Shown here one piece after another: positions 16,076-24,356 of a stretch of DNA of 64,000 bases; the first letter of the stretch is position 1, and each line of letters starts with the position of its first letter. The notes beneath the pieces were generated by a model that was not told where the DNA came from, did no database searches, and saw nothing but the letters and a program-made list of their open reading frames with translations. The position numbers were made by a program, and so were the translations under genes. This DNA is from Janthinobacterium sp. (GTDB taxonomy: Bacteria; Pseudomonadota; Gammaproteobacteria; Burkholderiales; Burkholderiaceae_D): NCBI RefSeq assembly GCF_009923995.1, contig NZ_RFSK01000003.1:62001-126000 (forward strand), written 5' to 3'.

Positions 16076-17206
16076 ATGGGAATGACGGCAGCAGCAGTGG
16101 TATCACGGACGGACCTGGCACATCGTCCGCAGTTTGGCTGGATTAATCTGTTGAAGGCAGGCGCGGCGCAGCTGATCGTGCTGCACCACCTGGCGTTCTA
16201 CGGCCCCATGTCCGACTATGTGCAGCCCCTGTGGCCCGAGGTGCTGGACTGGCTGGGCGGCAACGCGCGCATCGCCGTGCAAGTGTTCCTCGTCATCGGC
16301 GGCTTCCTCGTCGCCAAATCGCTGGCGCCCGCGGGCCGCCCCGGCATTGCCCGCCCCGTGCAGGCCGTCTGGCGCCGCTATGCCAAGCTGGCGCCGCCTT
16401 TCTTCGCCGCCACCCTGCTCGCCGCCGTGCTGACGCCCGTGGCCGGCATCTGGATGCTGCACGATTCCATGTCGGCCGCCGTCACCCTGGGCCAGCTGAG
16501 TGCCCATGCCCTGCTGCTGCACGGCGTGCTGGGCTATGAATCGCTGTCGGCCGGCGCCTGGTACGTGGCCATCGATTTCCAGCTGTACCTGCTGACGGTG
16601 CTGCTGCTGTGGCTGGGCGGCTGCCTGGCGGGCCGGCGCGCGCTGGCCTGGCTGATGCCGCTGGCCGTCACCGTGGGCATCGTCCTGTCCCTGCTGTACT
16701 TCAACCTCGATTCTGGCTGGGACAACTGGGCGCCGTATTTCTTCGGCAGCTATGGCTTGGGGCTCATGGCCTGGTGGGCCAGCGACCCGGTCCGCAAGCC
16801 CGGCGCCATGACCGCGCTCATGGCCATGGCCGCCGTGCCCGTCCTGCTGGCCCTGGCCATCGACTACCGCAGCCGCATCGCCCTGGCGCTGGTCGTCGCC
16901 TGCGCCCTGTTCCTGTTCGGCCGCGCCAAGACGCCCGCGCAGGGCCGCGCCTGGAATGTCATCAACGCCCTGGGCCGCATCTCCTACGCCGTCTTCCTCG
17001 TGCATTTCCCCGTCAGCCTGCTGGTCAATGCCTGGTTTACCGCCTATGCGCCCCTCGTGCCCGCCTGGCAGGCGCTGGGCATGCTGACGGCCTGGAGCGC
17101 CAGCCTGCTGGCCGGGGCCGCGTTTTACCGCTGGGTGGAGGTGCCGCTGGGGCATTTCGTACCGCTCGCCGTGGCGCACTTGCGCATGCGCCCCGTGCCG
17201 GGCTGA
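16076..17206 (+). CDS. Acyltransferase family 3 membrane protein (OafA/OpgC type)
   Basis: A 376-residue protein with about ten membrane helices. The N-terminal IVLHHLAFYG carries the conserved histidine region, VFLVIGGFLVAKSL the second family motif, and LGRISYAVFLVHFPV the late conserved segment. Such enzymes transfer acetyl or succinyl groups to surface polysaccharides or other extracytoplasmic acceptors. The acceptor here is unknown and no polysaccharide genes are adjacent. Two in-frame ATGs (16076 and 16082) follow AAGGCAAGGG; the second has the better spacing. Confidence 0.87.
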   Translation: MGMTAAAVVSRTDLAHRPQFGWINLLKAGAAQLIVLHHLAFYGPMSDYVQPLWPEVLDWLGGNARIAVQVFLVIGGFLVAKSLAPAGRPGIARPVQAVWRRYAKLAPPFFAATLLAAVLTPVAGIWMLHDSMSAAVTLGQLSAHALLLHGVLGYESLSAGAWYVAIDFQLYLLTVLLLWLGGCLAGRRALAWLMPLAVTVGIVLSLLYFNLDSGWDNWAPYFFGSYGLGLMAWWASDPVRKPGAMTALMAMAAVPVLLALAIDYRSRIALALVVACALFLFGRAKTPAQGRAWNVINALGRISYAVFLVHFPVSLLVNAWFTAYAPLVPAWQALGMLTAWSASLLAGAAFYRWVEVPLGHFVPLAVAHLRMRPVPG

Positions 17207-17344
17207 GCGCGGGGCCTGGCCCGATGCGCCGGGGCGCCGCCGGTGGCCGGCGTGTTGCCTGACGGTACATAAATAGTGATCAAGATGCTATGCTATCGGG
17301 ATTGACAACAGTCAAGCTCCGTTCAATCACGCCCGTATCTAAAA

Positions 17345-18967
17345 ATGATCACAAGAAGCCACGCCTCATACCGCCGTCCCTTGCGCATCGCCGGCCTGGT
17401 ACTCTCTCTTTTGCTGCTGCTGGCGCTGGGCTATTTCCAGGCCCCGACGCTGGCATTCGATTTCGCCGGCATCTATGTCGTTGCCTTGATCGCGGCCTTG
17501 CCGGCCGTTGCGCTGGCGGGCCGCAAGGGACTGGCCGCAGCCTACGTGGTCCTGGCTGCGTTCTTTGGCGCCATTGTTTTCTTCACCAGCGCGCCATTGC
17601 TGCACGCGAACGCGTACTACAAGATGCTGGGGGCGGAAGCGCCGGCGAACTTCCACGATGCATTGCCGCCCATTGATATCGAACAAGCGCCGCTCGTGTC
17701 GCAGGACATGGCCTTGCAGGCCATGCAAAAGCGCCTGTCGGAAATTGCCTCGCTCGGCTCCCAGGTCGCCGTCGGCACGCCCGTGAAGCAACTGGTGAAC
17801 GGCAAGCTCGTCTGGGTGGCCTTCCTCGAGCACAGCGGCTTCTTCAAATGGTTCGCAGACGGCGCCACGCCCGGCTACCTGGTGGTGTCGGCGCATGACC
17901 CGGCCGATGTGCGGCTGGTCATGGAACTCGAGGGCAAGCCCCTGAAGATGCGCTATCTGCAGTCGGGCTATTTCGGCGACTACGTGGAGCGGCACGCTTA
18001 TCTGTCGGGCAACACCAGGGTCGGCCTGACGGATTTCGAGCCGGAAATCGATGACAACGGCGTGCCGTACTACGTCGGCACGGTGTACGAGCACAAGGTG
18101 GGCTTCTCGGGCAGCGAGTCGAGCGGCATCATCACCGTCAATGCCGTCACGGGCGAAGTGCGGCGCTACAAGATGGGCGCGGAACCGGCCTGGGTGGACC
18201 GTATCCAGGCCGAGGAATTCATCCTCGAGCAAATGCAGGACCGCGGCGAGTACGTGCACGGCTTTATCAACCTGAACAATGAAGGGCGCCTGCGCGTGGA
18301 CGGCATGCTCGACCTGGTCTACGGTTCCGACCAGCGTCCGTACTGGGTGGGCGGCATGACGTCGAAAGGCAAGAACAACGGCCTGTCCGGCTTTTACTTT
18401 GTCGATTCCCGCACCAAGGCCGTGCGCTGGTTCAAGGTGCCGTCCGTGTCGCAGGCCACCGCGGCCCATGCGGTGGAAAATGTGAATCCCGAAAAGCACT
18501 ACAAGGCAACCAATCCGCTGCCCTTCCTCGTCAATGGCGCGCCCACCTATGTGATGGCGCTGCGCGACGTGCAGGGCGTGTCGCGCGCCTTCGGCATGGT
18601 CGACATGCGCAACAACCAGGTCATCGGCGTGGCCGACACGCTGAACGCCACCTTGCGCAGCTATCAATCGAAACGCTCGAGCAACCGCGTGGCGGCCGAC
18701 ATCGGCACCGAGGCGCGCGAGGTGGCGCTCAAGGGCACGGTCGTGCGCATCGCCGCCGAATTCAGGAACAGCCAGACCATGTATTACATCACCATCGCCG
18801 TAGGCGACAAGACGCTGGGCACCATCTTCACGGGCAGTTCGGACCTGTCCGAGGAACTGGTGCTGACCCGGCCCGGCGACACGGTCGAGCTGAGCTACGC
18901 CGACAGCGACACGCGCGTGGTGGGCATGAGCAAGTTCCATAACGCCGATATTCCCGGCAGGGAGTAG
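17345..18967 (+). CDS. Membrane-anchored protein with fourfold internal repeat, function unknown
   Basis: A 540-residue protein I do not recognise. Residues about 13-32, 38-58 and 63-82 are hydrophobic and should be three membrane helices; the other ~450 residues are probably outside the cytoplasm. By eye I see four related units, each a P-x-Y/W-V strand, a variable part, and a 'VDxxTxxV' hairpin: near 150-195 (LVWVAFLEHSG...), 233-280 (VPYYVGTVYEH...VNAVTGEVRRY), 332-370 (RPYWVGGMTSK...VDSRTKAVRWF) and 398-440 (APTYVMALRDV...VDMRNNQVIG). The pattern recalls PepSY domains. Residues ~455-535 look like an OB-fold barrel (ALKGTVVRIAAEF, DTVELSYAD). It stands alone, 95 bases from a tRNA-Lys gene. 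Confidence 0.8.
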   Translation: MITRSHASYRRPLRIAGLVLSLLLLLALGYFQAPTLAFDFAGIYVVALIAALPAVALAGRKGLAAAYVVLAAFFGAIVFFTSAPLLHANAYYKMLGAEAPANFHDALPPIDIEQAPLVSQDMALQAMQKRLSEIASLGSQVAVGTPVKQLVNGKLVWVAFLEHSGFFKWFADGATPGYLVVSAHDPADVRLVMELEGKPLKMRYLQSGYFGDYVERHAYLSGNTRVGLTDFEPEIDDNGVPYYVGTVYEHKVGFSGSESSGIITVNAVTGEVRRYKMGAEPAWVDRIQAEEFILEQMQDRGEYVHGFINLNNEGRLRVDGMLDLVYGSDQRPYWVGGMTSKGKNNGLSGFYFVDSRTKAVRWFKVPSVSQATAAHAVENVNPEKHYKATNPLPFLVNGAPTYVMALRDVQGVSRAFGMVDMRNNQVIGVADTLNATLRSYQSKRSSNRVAADIGTEAREVALKGTVVRIAAEFRNSQTMYYITIAVGDKTLGTIFTGSSDLSEELVLTRPGDTVELSYADSDTRVVGMSKFHNADIPGRE

Positions 18968-19022
18968 GCGTGACGGCCTTTGCCGGCGCAAGCTGGCAGA
19001 GGCCGAAATGCGGCCGCAAAAC

Positions 19023-19054
19023 AAAAAAGCCAACCGCGAACGGTTGGCTTCTTC
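19023..19054 (-). terminator. Intrinsic terminator downstream of second tRNA-Lys pair
   Basis: On the minus strand AGCCAACCG pairs with CGGTTGGCT around a TTCG tetraloop, followed by a T-run. It lies nine bases past the tRNA-Lys gene at 19063. Its position mirrors the terminator at 12086, although the stem sequence differs. It also lies 56 bases past the stop of the 540-residue protein gene and may slow read-through from that side. Confidence 0.88.
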
Positions 19055-19062
19055 ATAGTATT

Positions 19063-19138
19063 TGGTAGGCCGTGCGGGATTCGAACCTGCGACCAACGGA
19101 TTAAAAGTCCGCTGCTCTACCAGCTGAGCTAACGACCC
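19063..19138 (-). tRNA. tRNA-Lys (anticodon UUU)
   Basis: 76 nt, CCA encoded, same sequence as the other copies. Second gene of the pair that follows the Tol-Pal operon. Confidence 0.97.
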
Positions 19139-19227
19139 AAAAACTTTTTACAACAACTTCGGTAACACTGTGCCGTAAAAAAATGCTTGCTATAACAACT
19201 CGCAAGCAGATCAGTACTGCGTATTCG

Positions 19228-19303
19228 TGGTAGGCCGTGCGGGATTCGAACCTGCGACCAACGGATTAAAAGTCCGCTGCTCTACCAGCTGAGCTAACGA
19301 CCC
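19228..19303 (-). tRNA. tRNA-Lys (anticodon UUU)
   Basis: 76 nt, CCA encoded. First gene of the pair directly downstream of cpoB, with a consensus promoter immediately before it. tRNA-Lys genes after cpoB (ybgF) are also found in E. coli (lysT), so this pair is probably the ancestral location. Confidence 0.97.
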
Positions 19304-19314
19304 GAAGAAGAAAG

Positions 19315-19343
19315 ATTATAGGGGGTGCCCGGGATTCTGTCAA
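19315..19343 (-). promoter_or_regulatory. Consensus sigma-70 promoter of the tRNA-Lys pair
   Basis: Minus strand TTGACA, 17 bases, TATAAT: both boxes are the exact consensus with ideal spacing. The tRNA 5' end is 12 bases downstream of the -10 box. It lies in the 67-base gap after cpoB, so the tRNAs need not depend on read-through from the Tol-Pal operon. Confidence 0.92.
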
Positions 19344-19370
19344 ACCTAACGGGCAACTTTTTCCCCGCTT

Positions 19371-20129
19371 TTACTTTTTGCCGGCCCGTTCCTTGGCCGT
19401 CTGGGCGGCGCTGGAGTCCGGATAGCGCGAGATCAGGGCGTTCAGGGTCTTGGTGGTGTTGGCCTTGTCCTTCATCTCCGTGTAGCAGCTGGCGATGTTG
19501 AGCATGGCGTCGGCCGCCTTCGGGCTGTCCGGGTAGTTCTTCACGACGGCTTGCTGGGCGCTGATGGCGCTCTTGCAGTCGCGCTGGGCGTAATACGCGT
19601 TGCCCAGCCAGTATTGCGCGTTGGCCGCGTAGGCCGACTCCGGGTAGCGTTTCACGAAGGCGTCCAGCGCCGTGGCGGCGCCCTTGTAGTCGCCCGACTT
19701 GAACAGGGCCAGCGCCGCTTCGTACGAGCTTTGCTCGGACACGCCCACGGCCGCTTCCTGGCCGTCGATGGTGACCTGGCGCGGTTCGAGCTTGCGCAGG
19801 CGCGCGTCGAGGTCGGTGTAGAAATCCTTCTGGCGCTTTTGCGCATTCGCCAGGTCATTGCCCAGCACTTCGATCTGGCCCCGCAGGCGCGCGATCTCCT
19901 GCATGGTCTGGTCGTGCTGGTTGAGCAGGCTCAAGGTGCTCGTCTTGTCCGCCTTGGTGTCGATGCGGCTGTTCATGTCGCGTGCCAGTGCGTCGACTTT
20001 CGAGCGCAGCTCCAGGATGGCCTTGCGTGCTTCGTCGTCGTCGAACAGGGCTGCGTTGGCGTGCAGGGGCAGGGCGGCAAAAGCGGCCAGCAGGGCGGCG
20101 GCGACGCCGGCTTTCGAGAATGTCATCAT
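19371..20129 (-). CDS. cpoB: Cell division coordinator CpoB (YbgF)
   Basis: A 252-residue periplasmic protein: signal peptide ending AALPLHANA, a coiled coil (about residues 30-110, trimerisation region), a linker, and C-terminal TPR repeats (AYWLGNAYYAQRDCKSAI-like units). CpoB binds TolA and PBP1B and links outer-membrane constriction to septal peptidoglycan synthesis. It is the last gene of the Tol-Pal operon. The frame extends to a TTG at 20144, but the ATG pair at 20129/20126 begins the signal peptide and is the better start. Confidence 0.93.
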   Translation of the reverse strand: MMTFSKAGVAAALLAAFAALPLHANAALFDDDEARKAILELRSKVDALARDMNSRIDTKADKTSTLSLLNQHDQTMQEIARLRGQIEVLGNDLANAQKRQKDFYTDLDARLRKLEPRQVTIDGQEAAVGVSEQSSYEAALALFKSGDYKGAATALDAFVKRYPESAYAANAQYWLGNAYYAQRDCKSAISAQQAVVKNYPDSPKAADAMLNIASCYTEMKDKANTTKTLNALISRYPDSSAAQTAKERAGKK

Positions 20130-20260
20130 GGGTCGGGCTTTCAAAAGTTACGCATACATGCAAACGGGGCGCCGGGCGGTAATCCGCGCAGCGCCCCATT
20201 ATTATGCCTATGACTGGCCAGTTAGGTAAGCGCCTATCTTGCTGCGCCTACCGCTGTACA

Positions 20261-20785
20261 TCAATAAACGATGTCAGCGCGGCGGTTTTCTGCCCATGCT
20301 GCTTCGTTGTTGCCTTGAGCCTTAGGCTTTTCTTTGCCGAAGGACACAGCTTCCATCTGGCTGTCGGACACGCCCAGGGCGGCCATCGACTTGCGCACGG
20401 CTTCGGCACGTTTCTGGCCCAGGGCCAGGTTGTACTCGGCGCCGCCGCGATCATCGGTGTTGCCTTGGATGATGACTTTGCGCGCTGGGGTCTTCACCAG
20501 GTAAGCGGCGTGGTTTTGCACCACTGGCGTTTCCGATTCACGCACGACGTATTTGTCGAAATCGAAGTACACGCTGCGGTTGGCCAGCACGCCTTTTGGA
20601 TCGTTCAGCGGATCGACGACTTCAGCGACGACGGTGTTGACTTCGCGCGTGTCGGCGACTGGTGGCGCGGTTTTTTCAGGAGCGCGCTCGACGACTGGGG
20701 TTTCTGCCAGTTTGACAGGGGTGCTGCAAGCCGACAACAGGGCTGCAGTAGCTGCGATGAAAGCTAAACTTTTAAAGTTACTCAT
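20261..20785 (-). CDS. pal: Peptidoglycan-associated lipoprotein Pal
   Basis: A 174-residue outer-membrane lipoprotein. The lipobox LLSAC places the lipidated cysteine at residue 20; a Pro/Thr/Ala linker leads to the OmpA-like domain (VYFDFDKYVV, then NTDDRGGAEYNLALGQKRAE), which binds meso-diaminopimelate of peptidoglycan. Pal is held by TolB and released by energised TolA, anchoring the outer membrane at the division site. The gene lies 40 bases after tolB and 131 before cpoB. Confidence 0.97.
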   Translation of the reverse strand: MSNFKSLAFIAATAALLSACSTPVKLAETPVVERAPEKTAPPVADTREVNTVVAEVVDPLNDPKGVLANRSVYFDFDKYVVRESETPVVQNHAAYLVKTPARKVIIQGNTDDRGGAEYNLALGQKRAEAVRKSMAALGVSDSQMEAVSFGKEKPKAQGNNEAAWAENRRADIVY

Positions 20786-20825
20786 TTTTATTCTCCGGGT
20801 CGTGGTTAAGGTAAAACGTACTGCA

Positions 20826-22103
20826 TTACTTCATGAAAGGACCCCAGGTGGGCTCCTTGATATTGCCAGCTTGCGTGGTCAGACGCTGCTTGACGCGGCC
20901 ATCCACCGAAACTACCGCCAACGACTTGCGTCGTCCGGATTCGGTCGCGTACATGATATATTTCCCGTTGGGCGAAAAGCTCGGTGATTCGTCGTTGGCG
21001 GTGTCCGACAGGCGCAGGTCCTGGCCACTAGCCAGGTCAAGCGCGTAGAGCTGGAAATTGCCGTCGCGACGGGAGATATAAGCGAGTGTCTTCCCGTCGG
21101 GTGAAATCCGCGGGCTGGTGTTGTAGGAGCCGCCAAACGTCACGCGCTTGGCTTCGCCGCCATTGAGGGGCATGCGGTAGATTTGTGGTCCGCCGCTGCG
21201 GTCGCTGGTGAAGTAGATGCTTTGGCCATCGGCCGAGAATTGCGGTTCCGTATCGATGCCGCTGCTGGTGGACAGGCGGCGCAGGCCGCTGCCATCGGCG
21301 TTCATGATGTAGACCTGGGTATGGCCGTCGCGCGACAGGGCCACGGCCAGGCGCGTGCCGTCCGGGCTCCAGCTGGGCGCCGAGTTGCTGCCTTTTTCGT
21401 TCGACACGATGGTGCGCTGGCGCGTCACCAGGTTTTGCACGTAGACGATGGGCTTGCGTTTTTCAAATGACACGTAGGCCACCTTGGTGCCGTCCGGCGA
21501 CCAGGCGGGCGAAATGATCGGCTCGTGCGAGCGCAGGGCGACCTGGATGCCTTCGCCATCGGCGTCGGCCACTTCCAGGCGGTATTCGCGCCCCGATTGC
21601 GTGACGTAGGCGATGCGCGTGGAAAACGCGCCCTTGGTGCCCGTCAGTTTCTCATAGATATCATCAGCGATCTTGTGCGCGAGCAAACGGTTGAACTGCG
21701 GCGCGGCCGCATTGTTCATGCTCGACAGTTGCGTACCCTTGATGGTGTCGAACAGCTTGTAGCGCACGTCCAGGCGGCCGTCGGCCATGGTCTGCACGCT
21801 GCCGGCGGCCAGCGCGTCGGCGCCGCGCGCTTTCCACTGGTCGTAGCTGACGGGGGCCGTTTCCGCGATGGCCGTATCGGCATCGATCAGCTTGAACACG
21901 CCGCTGCGCGTCAAATCGGCCTTGATGATGGACGACAGCGGCTGCGGCGCCGCCGATTCATTGACGAAATTGGCGATGGCGACAGGGATCTGGTTGCTGC
22001 CGATACCGGTAATTTCCACGCGCAGCTGCGCCTGGGCGCCGGTGGCGCCGAGCAGCAGGCCGGCGCAGAGCACGACATAGCTCATTTTTTTCATGGTCAT
22101 CAT
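20826..22103 (-). CDS. tolB: Tol-Pal system periplasmic protein TolB
   Basis: A 425-residue periplasmic protein: signal peptide to about residue 26, an N-terminal alpha/beta domain (to ~160), and a six-bladed beta-propeller with repeated WSPDGTKVAYVSFE-like and FSPNGKYIMYAT-like WD40/TolB units. It binds Pal and TolA. Three in-frame ATGs (22103, 22100, 22094) are available; the first overlaps the tolA stop as ATGA, suggesting translational coupling, and AAGGATT lies upstream. Confidence 0.97.
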   Translation of the reverse strand: MMTMKKMSYVVLCAGLLLGATGAQAQLRVEITGIGSNQIPVAIANFVNESAAPQPLSSIIKADLTRSGVFKLIDADTAIAETAPVSYDQWKARGADALAAGSVQTMADGRLDVRYKLFDTIKGTQLSSMNNAAAPQFNRLLAHKIADDIYEKLTGTKGAFSTRIAYVTQSGREYRLEVADADGEGIQVALRSHEPIISPAWSPDGTKVAYVSFEKRKPIVYVQNLVTRQRTIVSNEKGSNSAPSWSPDGTRLAVALSRDGHTQVYIMNADGSGLRRLSTSSGIDTEPQFSADGQSIYFTSDRSGGPQIYRMPLNGGEAKRVTFGGSYNTSPRISPDGKTLAYISRRDGNFQLYALDLASGQDLRLSDTANDESPSFSPNGKYIMYATESGRRKSLAVVSVDGRVKQRLTTQAGNIKEPTWGPFMK

Positions 22104-23116
22104 TTAGGCAAATCCTTCATCTCGAATATGAGTTCAATCTCGCGTTCCACGGTGCCGTCTTTTTTCTTCGGCAGTGGCGACGATTTATTAATGGCGTTTT
22201 CCACCGCGCTGTCATACGCCGGCAGTCCGCTACTTTTTATCTTTCGGACCGAAATAATTTCCCCAGTTGGCAATTGCTCGATCTTGAACACGGCGCGCGG
22301 GTTGCCCGGCACGTCCGTGCTGCCGCTATACGCGAGGTTGCCCTTGATCTTGCTCGTCAGGGCAGCGACATAGCCGCTGTCCTTGCGTGGCGCGGTCGCT
22401 TTCGCGGCCGTGCCCGTCGTACCCGTGCCGACGGCGCCCGTGATGCGGCTCATCTCGGCGGCGCGTGCCTTGTCGGCGGCTTTTTTCTCTTCCGCCGCTT
22501 TTTTCGCCTTGGCGGCTTTCTCCGCCGCGGCTTTCTTGTCCGCCAGTTCCTTCTCGGCTTTTTCTTGCGCTTTTTCTTTCTCTTTTTCGAGCTTGGCTTT
22601 TTCCAGCTTGTCAGCCTTCTCTTTTTCCAGCTTCTCGGCTTTTTCTTTCTCTTTCTGCTTCTGTTTCTCCAGTTCGCGCTTTTCTTCCTCGCGTTCCTTC
22701 TGTTCCTGCTTGCGGCGCTCTTCCGCTGCTGCTTTCTCTTTTTCTTCCTTCAGCTTGGCCTTCTTGCGTTCGAGGGCGATTTCCGCCTCGCGCAGGTCGA
22801 CCTTCGGCTCGGGCGCGGCCACGGGCGGCGGTGGCGGCGGGGCGGGCTGCTCCACTTCCGGCTCCGGCGGCGGGGCCGGCGTCGGTTCCGGCTCGGTAGT
22901 CACTTCGGGTGCCGGCGCGGCCGTCTGCACCTGCATGTCCCACACTTCCGCTTCCACGGCGACCGGCTCCGTGCTTTGCCAGTGTACGCCTACCCACAGG
23001 AAAAACAGCAGGCCAAGGTGCATCGCCAGCGCCAGGCCCAGCGAGGGCCAGCGGCTGCGTTCGCGCGGCACGCTGTAGGGCTTGCCGAGTACATGGTCGA
23101 TTGGTTTGGTCTGCAA
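22100..23116 (-). CDS. tolA: Cell envelope integrity protein TolA
   Basis: A 338-residue inner-membrane protein. One membrane helix at about residues 26-42, a Pro/Glu-rich segment, a long Lys/Glu/Ala coiled coil (about 105-225) spanning the periplasm, and the C-terminal domain (about 240-338, GYVAALTSKIKGNLAYSG start) that contacts TolB, Pal and outer-membrane porins. It is energised by TolQ-TolR. The only start upstream of the membrane helix is a TTG at 23116: a stop codon lies two codons further up and the next in-frame Met is inside the helix. Such a weak start may lower TolA output relative to TolQ and TolR. Confidence 0.94.
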   Translation of the reverse strand: MQTKPIDHVLGKPYSVPRERSRWPSLGLALAMHLGLLFFLWVGVHWQSTEPVAVEAEVWDMQVQTAAPAPEVTTEPEPTPAPPPEPEVEQPAPPPPPPVAAPEPKVDLREAEIALERKKAKLKEEKEKAAAEERRKQEQKEREEEKRELEKQKQKEKEKAEKLEKEKADKLEKAKLEKEKEKAQEKAEKELADKKAAAEKAAKAKKAAEEKKAADKARAAEMSRITGAVGTGTTGTAAKATAPRKDSGYVAALTSKIKGNLAYSGSTDVPGNPRAVFKIEQLPTGEIISVRKIKSSGLPAYDSAVENAINKSSPLPKKKDGTVEREIELIFEMKDLPK

Positions 23117-23164
23117 AGTCTAGTCTATCTAAAAACGGTCAAGTCCGGATATACGGTGGTGCGC

Positions 23165-23605
23165 CTACTTGGTGGCCAGGCCGACGCGGGTAATGCCCAT
23201 CTTCTTCGCTTCCGAAATGAGCTGGATCACGTCGTCGTACTTGCTGTCCTTGTCGCCCGCGATCATCACGGGATACTCGGGATTACTTTCGTGCAAGCCG
23301 CGCAGCTTGCGCAGCAGGGCATCGCGGTTCGGTTCCGTTTCCGGCGCCAGCTGGTCCTTGCCGATCAGGCCGATCGACAGCGAACCATTCGGTTTGAGCA
23401 CGATCTGGATATAGTCATCGGGCGGTTTCGCCGTCTTTTCCGCGTTGGGCAGGTTCACCACGCTGGGGTTGTTCGACGACGGCATCACCATGAAAATGAT
23501 CAGCAGCACCAGCATCACGTCGATGTACGGCACGACGTTGATTTCCGACTTGAACTTGCGACCGCGGCCACCGCGCATGCCGCCGCTATTGAATGAGGAA
23601 CCCAT
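23165..23605 (-). CDS. tolR: Tol-Pal system protein TolR (ExbD family)
   Basis: A 146-residue protein with one membrane helix near residues 25-42. The helix carries the essential aspartate in VPYIDVMLVLLIIFMV, part of the proton path shared with TolQ, and the rest is a periplasmic domain. With TolQ it converts proton motive force into movement of TolA. It lies 15 bases downstream of tolQ. Confidence 0.96.
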   Translation of the reverse strand: MGSSFNSGGMRGGRGRKFKSEINVVPYIDVMLVLLIIFMVMPSSNNPSVVNLPNAEKTAKPPDDYIQIVLKPNGSLSIGLIGKDQLAPETEPNRDALLRKLRGLHESNPEYPVMIAGDKDSKYDDVIQLISEAKKMGITRVGLATK

Positions 23606-23620
23606 GGGCAGTGCTCCCCC

Positions 23621-24310
23621 TTAGCGCGACTGGCGCTGCAAGATGTTCGAGAATTCCTCGACGAAGCTTTCGAAGCGGATCGCCAGGCGGTCGATGTCGT
23701 GCGAGAAACGGTTGTAGGCGACGACGGCGGGAATCGCCGCGAACAGGCCGATGGCGGTGGCGATCAGCGCTTCGGCAATGCCGGGCGCGACGGCGGCCAG
23801 GGTGGCTTGCTGCACGTTGGCCAGGCCGCGGAAGGCGTTCATGATGCCCCATACGGTGCCCAGCAGGCCGATGTAGGGCGAGACGGAGCCGACGGAGGCG
23901 AGGAAGGCCAGGTGCGATTCGAGCGCATCCATTTCACGCTGGAAGGCGGCGCGCATGGCGCGGCGGGCACCGTCGAGCACGGCGCCGACGTCCAGCGCTT
24001 CGCGCGAACCGTAGGATGCCTTGCCCTTGATGAACTCGCCCATGCCGGCGTCGAAGATGCGGGCCAGCGCGCCGCTCTGGTCGCGGTTGCCGCTGGCGTT
24101 TTGATGCAGCGCATGCAGGTTGCCGCCGGCCCAGAAGCTGCGTTCGAATTCGATGGTCTGCTTGCGTGCCTGGCGCACGGCAAACATCTTGCGGAAAATA
24201 TAGGTCCAGCTGGTCAGGGAGATCAGCAACAGCAGGGCCATGATCAGTTGCACGATCAAATGGGCATTGGTGATGAGCGCGAGGAAAGAAAGATCTTGTG
24301 TAACGTTCAT
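23621..24310 (-). CDS. tolQ: Tol-Pal system protein TolQ (ExbB/MotA family)
   Basis: A 229-residue membrane protein with three helices (about 14-38, 133-157 and 168-192). The central SVSPYIGLLGTVWGIMNAF and the ALIATAIGLFAAIPAVVAYN segments are the family signatures of the proton channel lining. It forms the pentameric stator around TolR. The ATG at 24310 gives MNVTQDLSFLAL; the longer frame to 24418 overlaps ybgC and is rejected. Confidence 0.96.
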   Translation of the reverse strand: MNVTQDLSFLALITNAHLIVQLIMALLLLISLTSWTYIFRKMFAVRQARKQTIEFERSFWAGGNLHALHQNASGNRDQSGALARIFDAGMGEFIKGKASYGSREALDVGAVLDGARRAMRAAFQREMDALESHLAFLASVGSVSPYIGLLGTVWGIMNAFRGLANVQQATLAAVAPGIAEALIATAIGLFAAIPAVVAYNRFSHDIDRLAIRFESFVEEFSNILQRQSR

Positions 24311-24356
24311 TGGCTGGCAGTCTGTTGGGTGAATTGTCCGGGGTGGCGGGTGGGGC

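Noticed and set aside
12129-19303. The tRNA-Lys-bracketed block as an integrative genomic island
   Set aside because: No integrase, no partial tRNA 3' end as attachment site, and the bracketing repeats are whole tRNA pairs with their spacers; a duplication explains them better.
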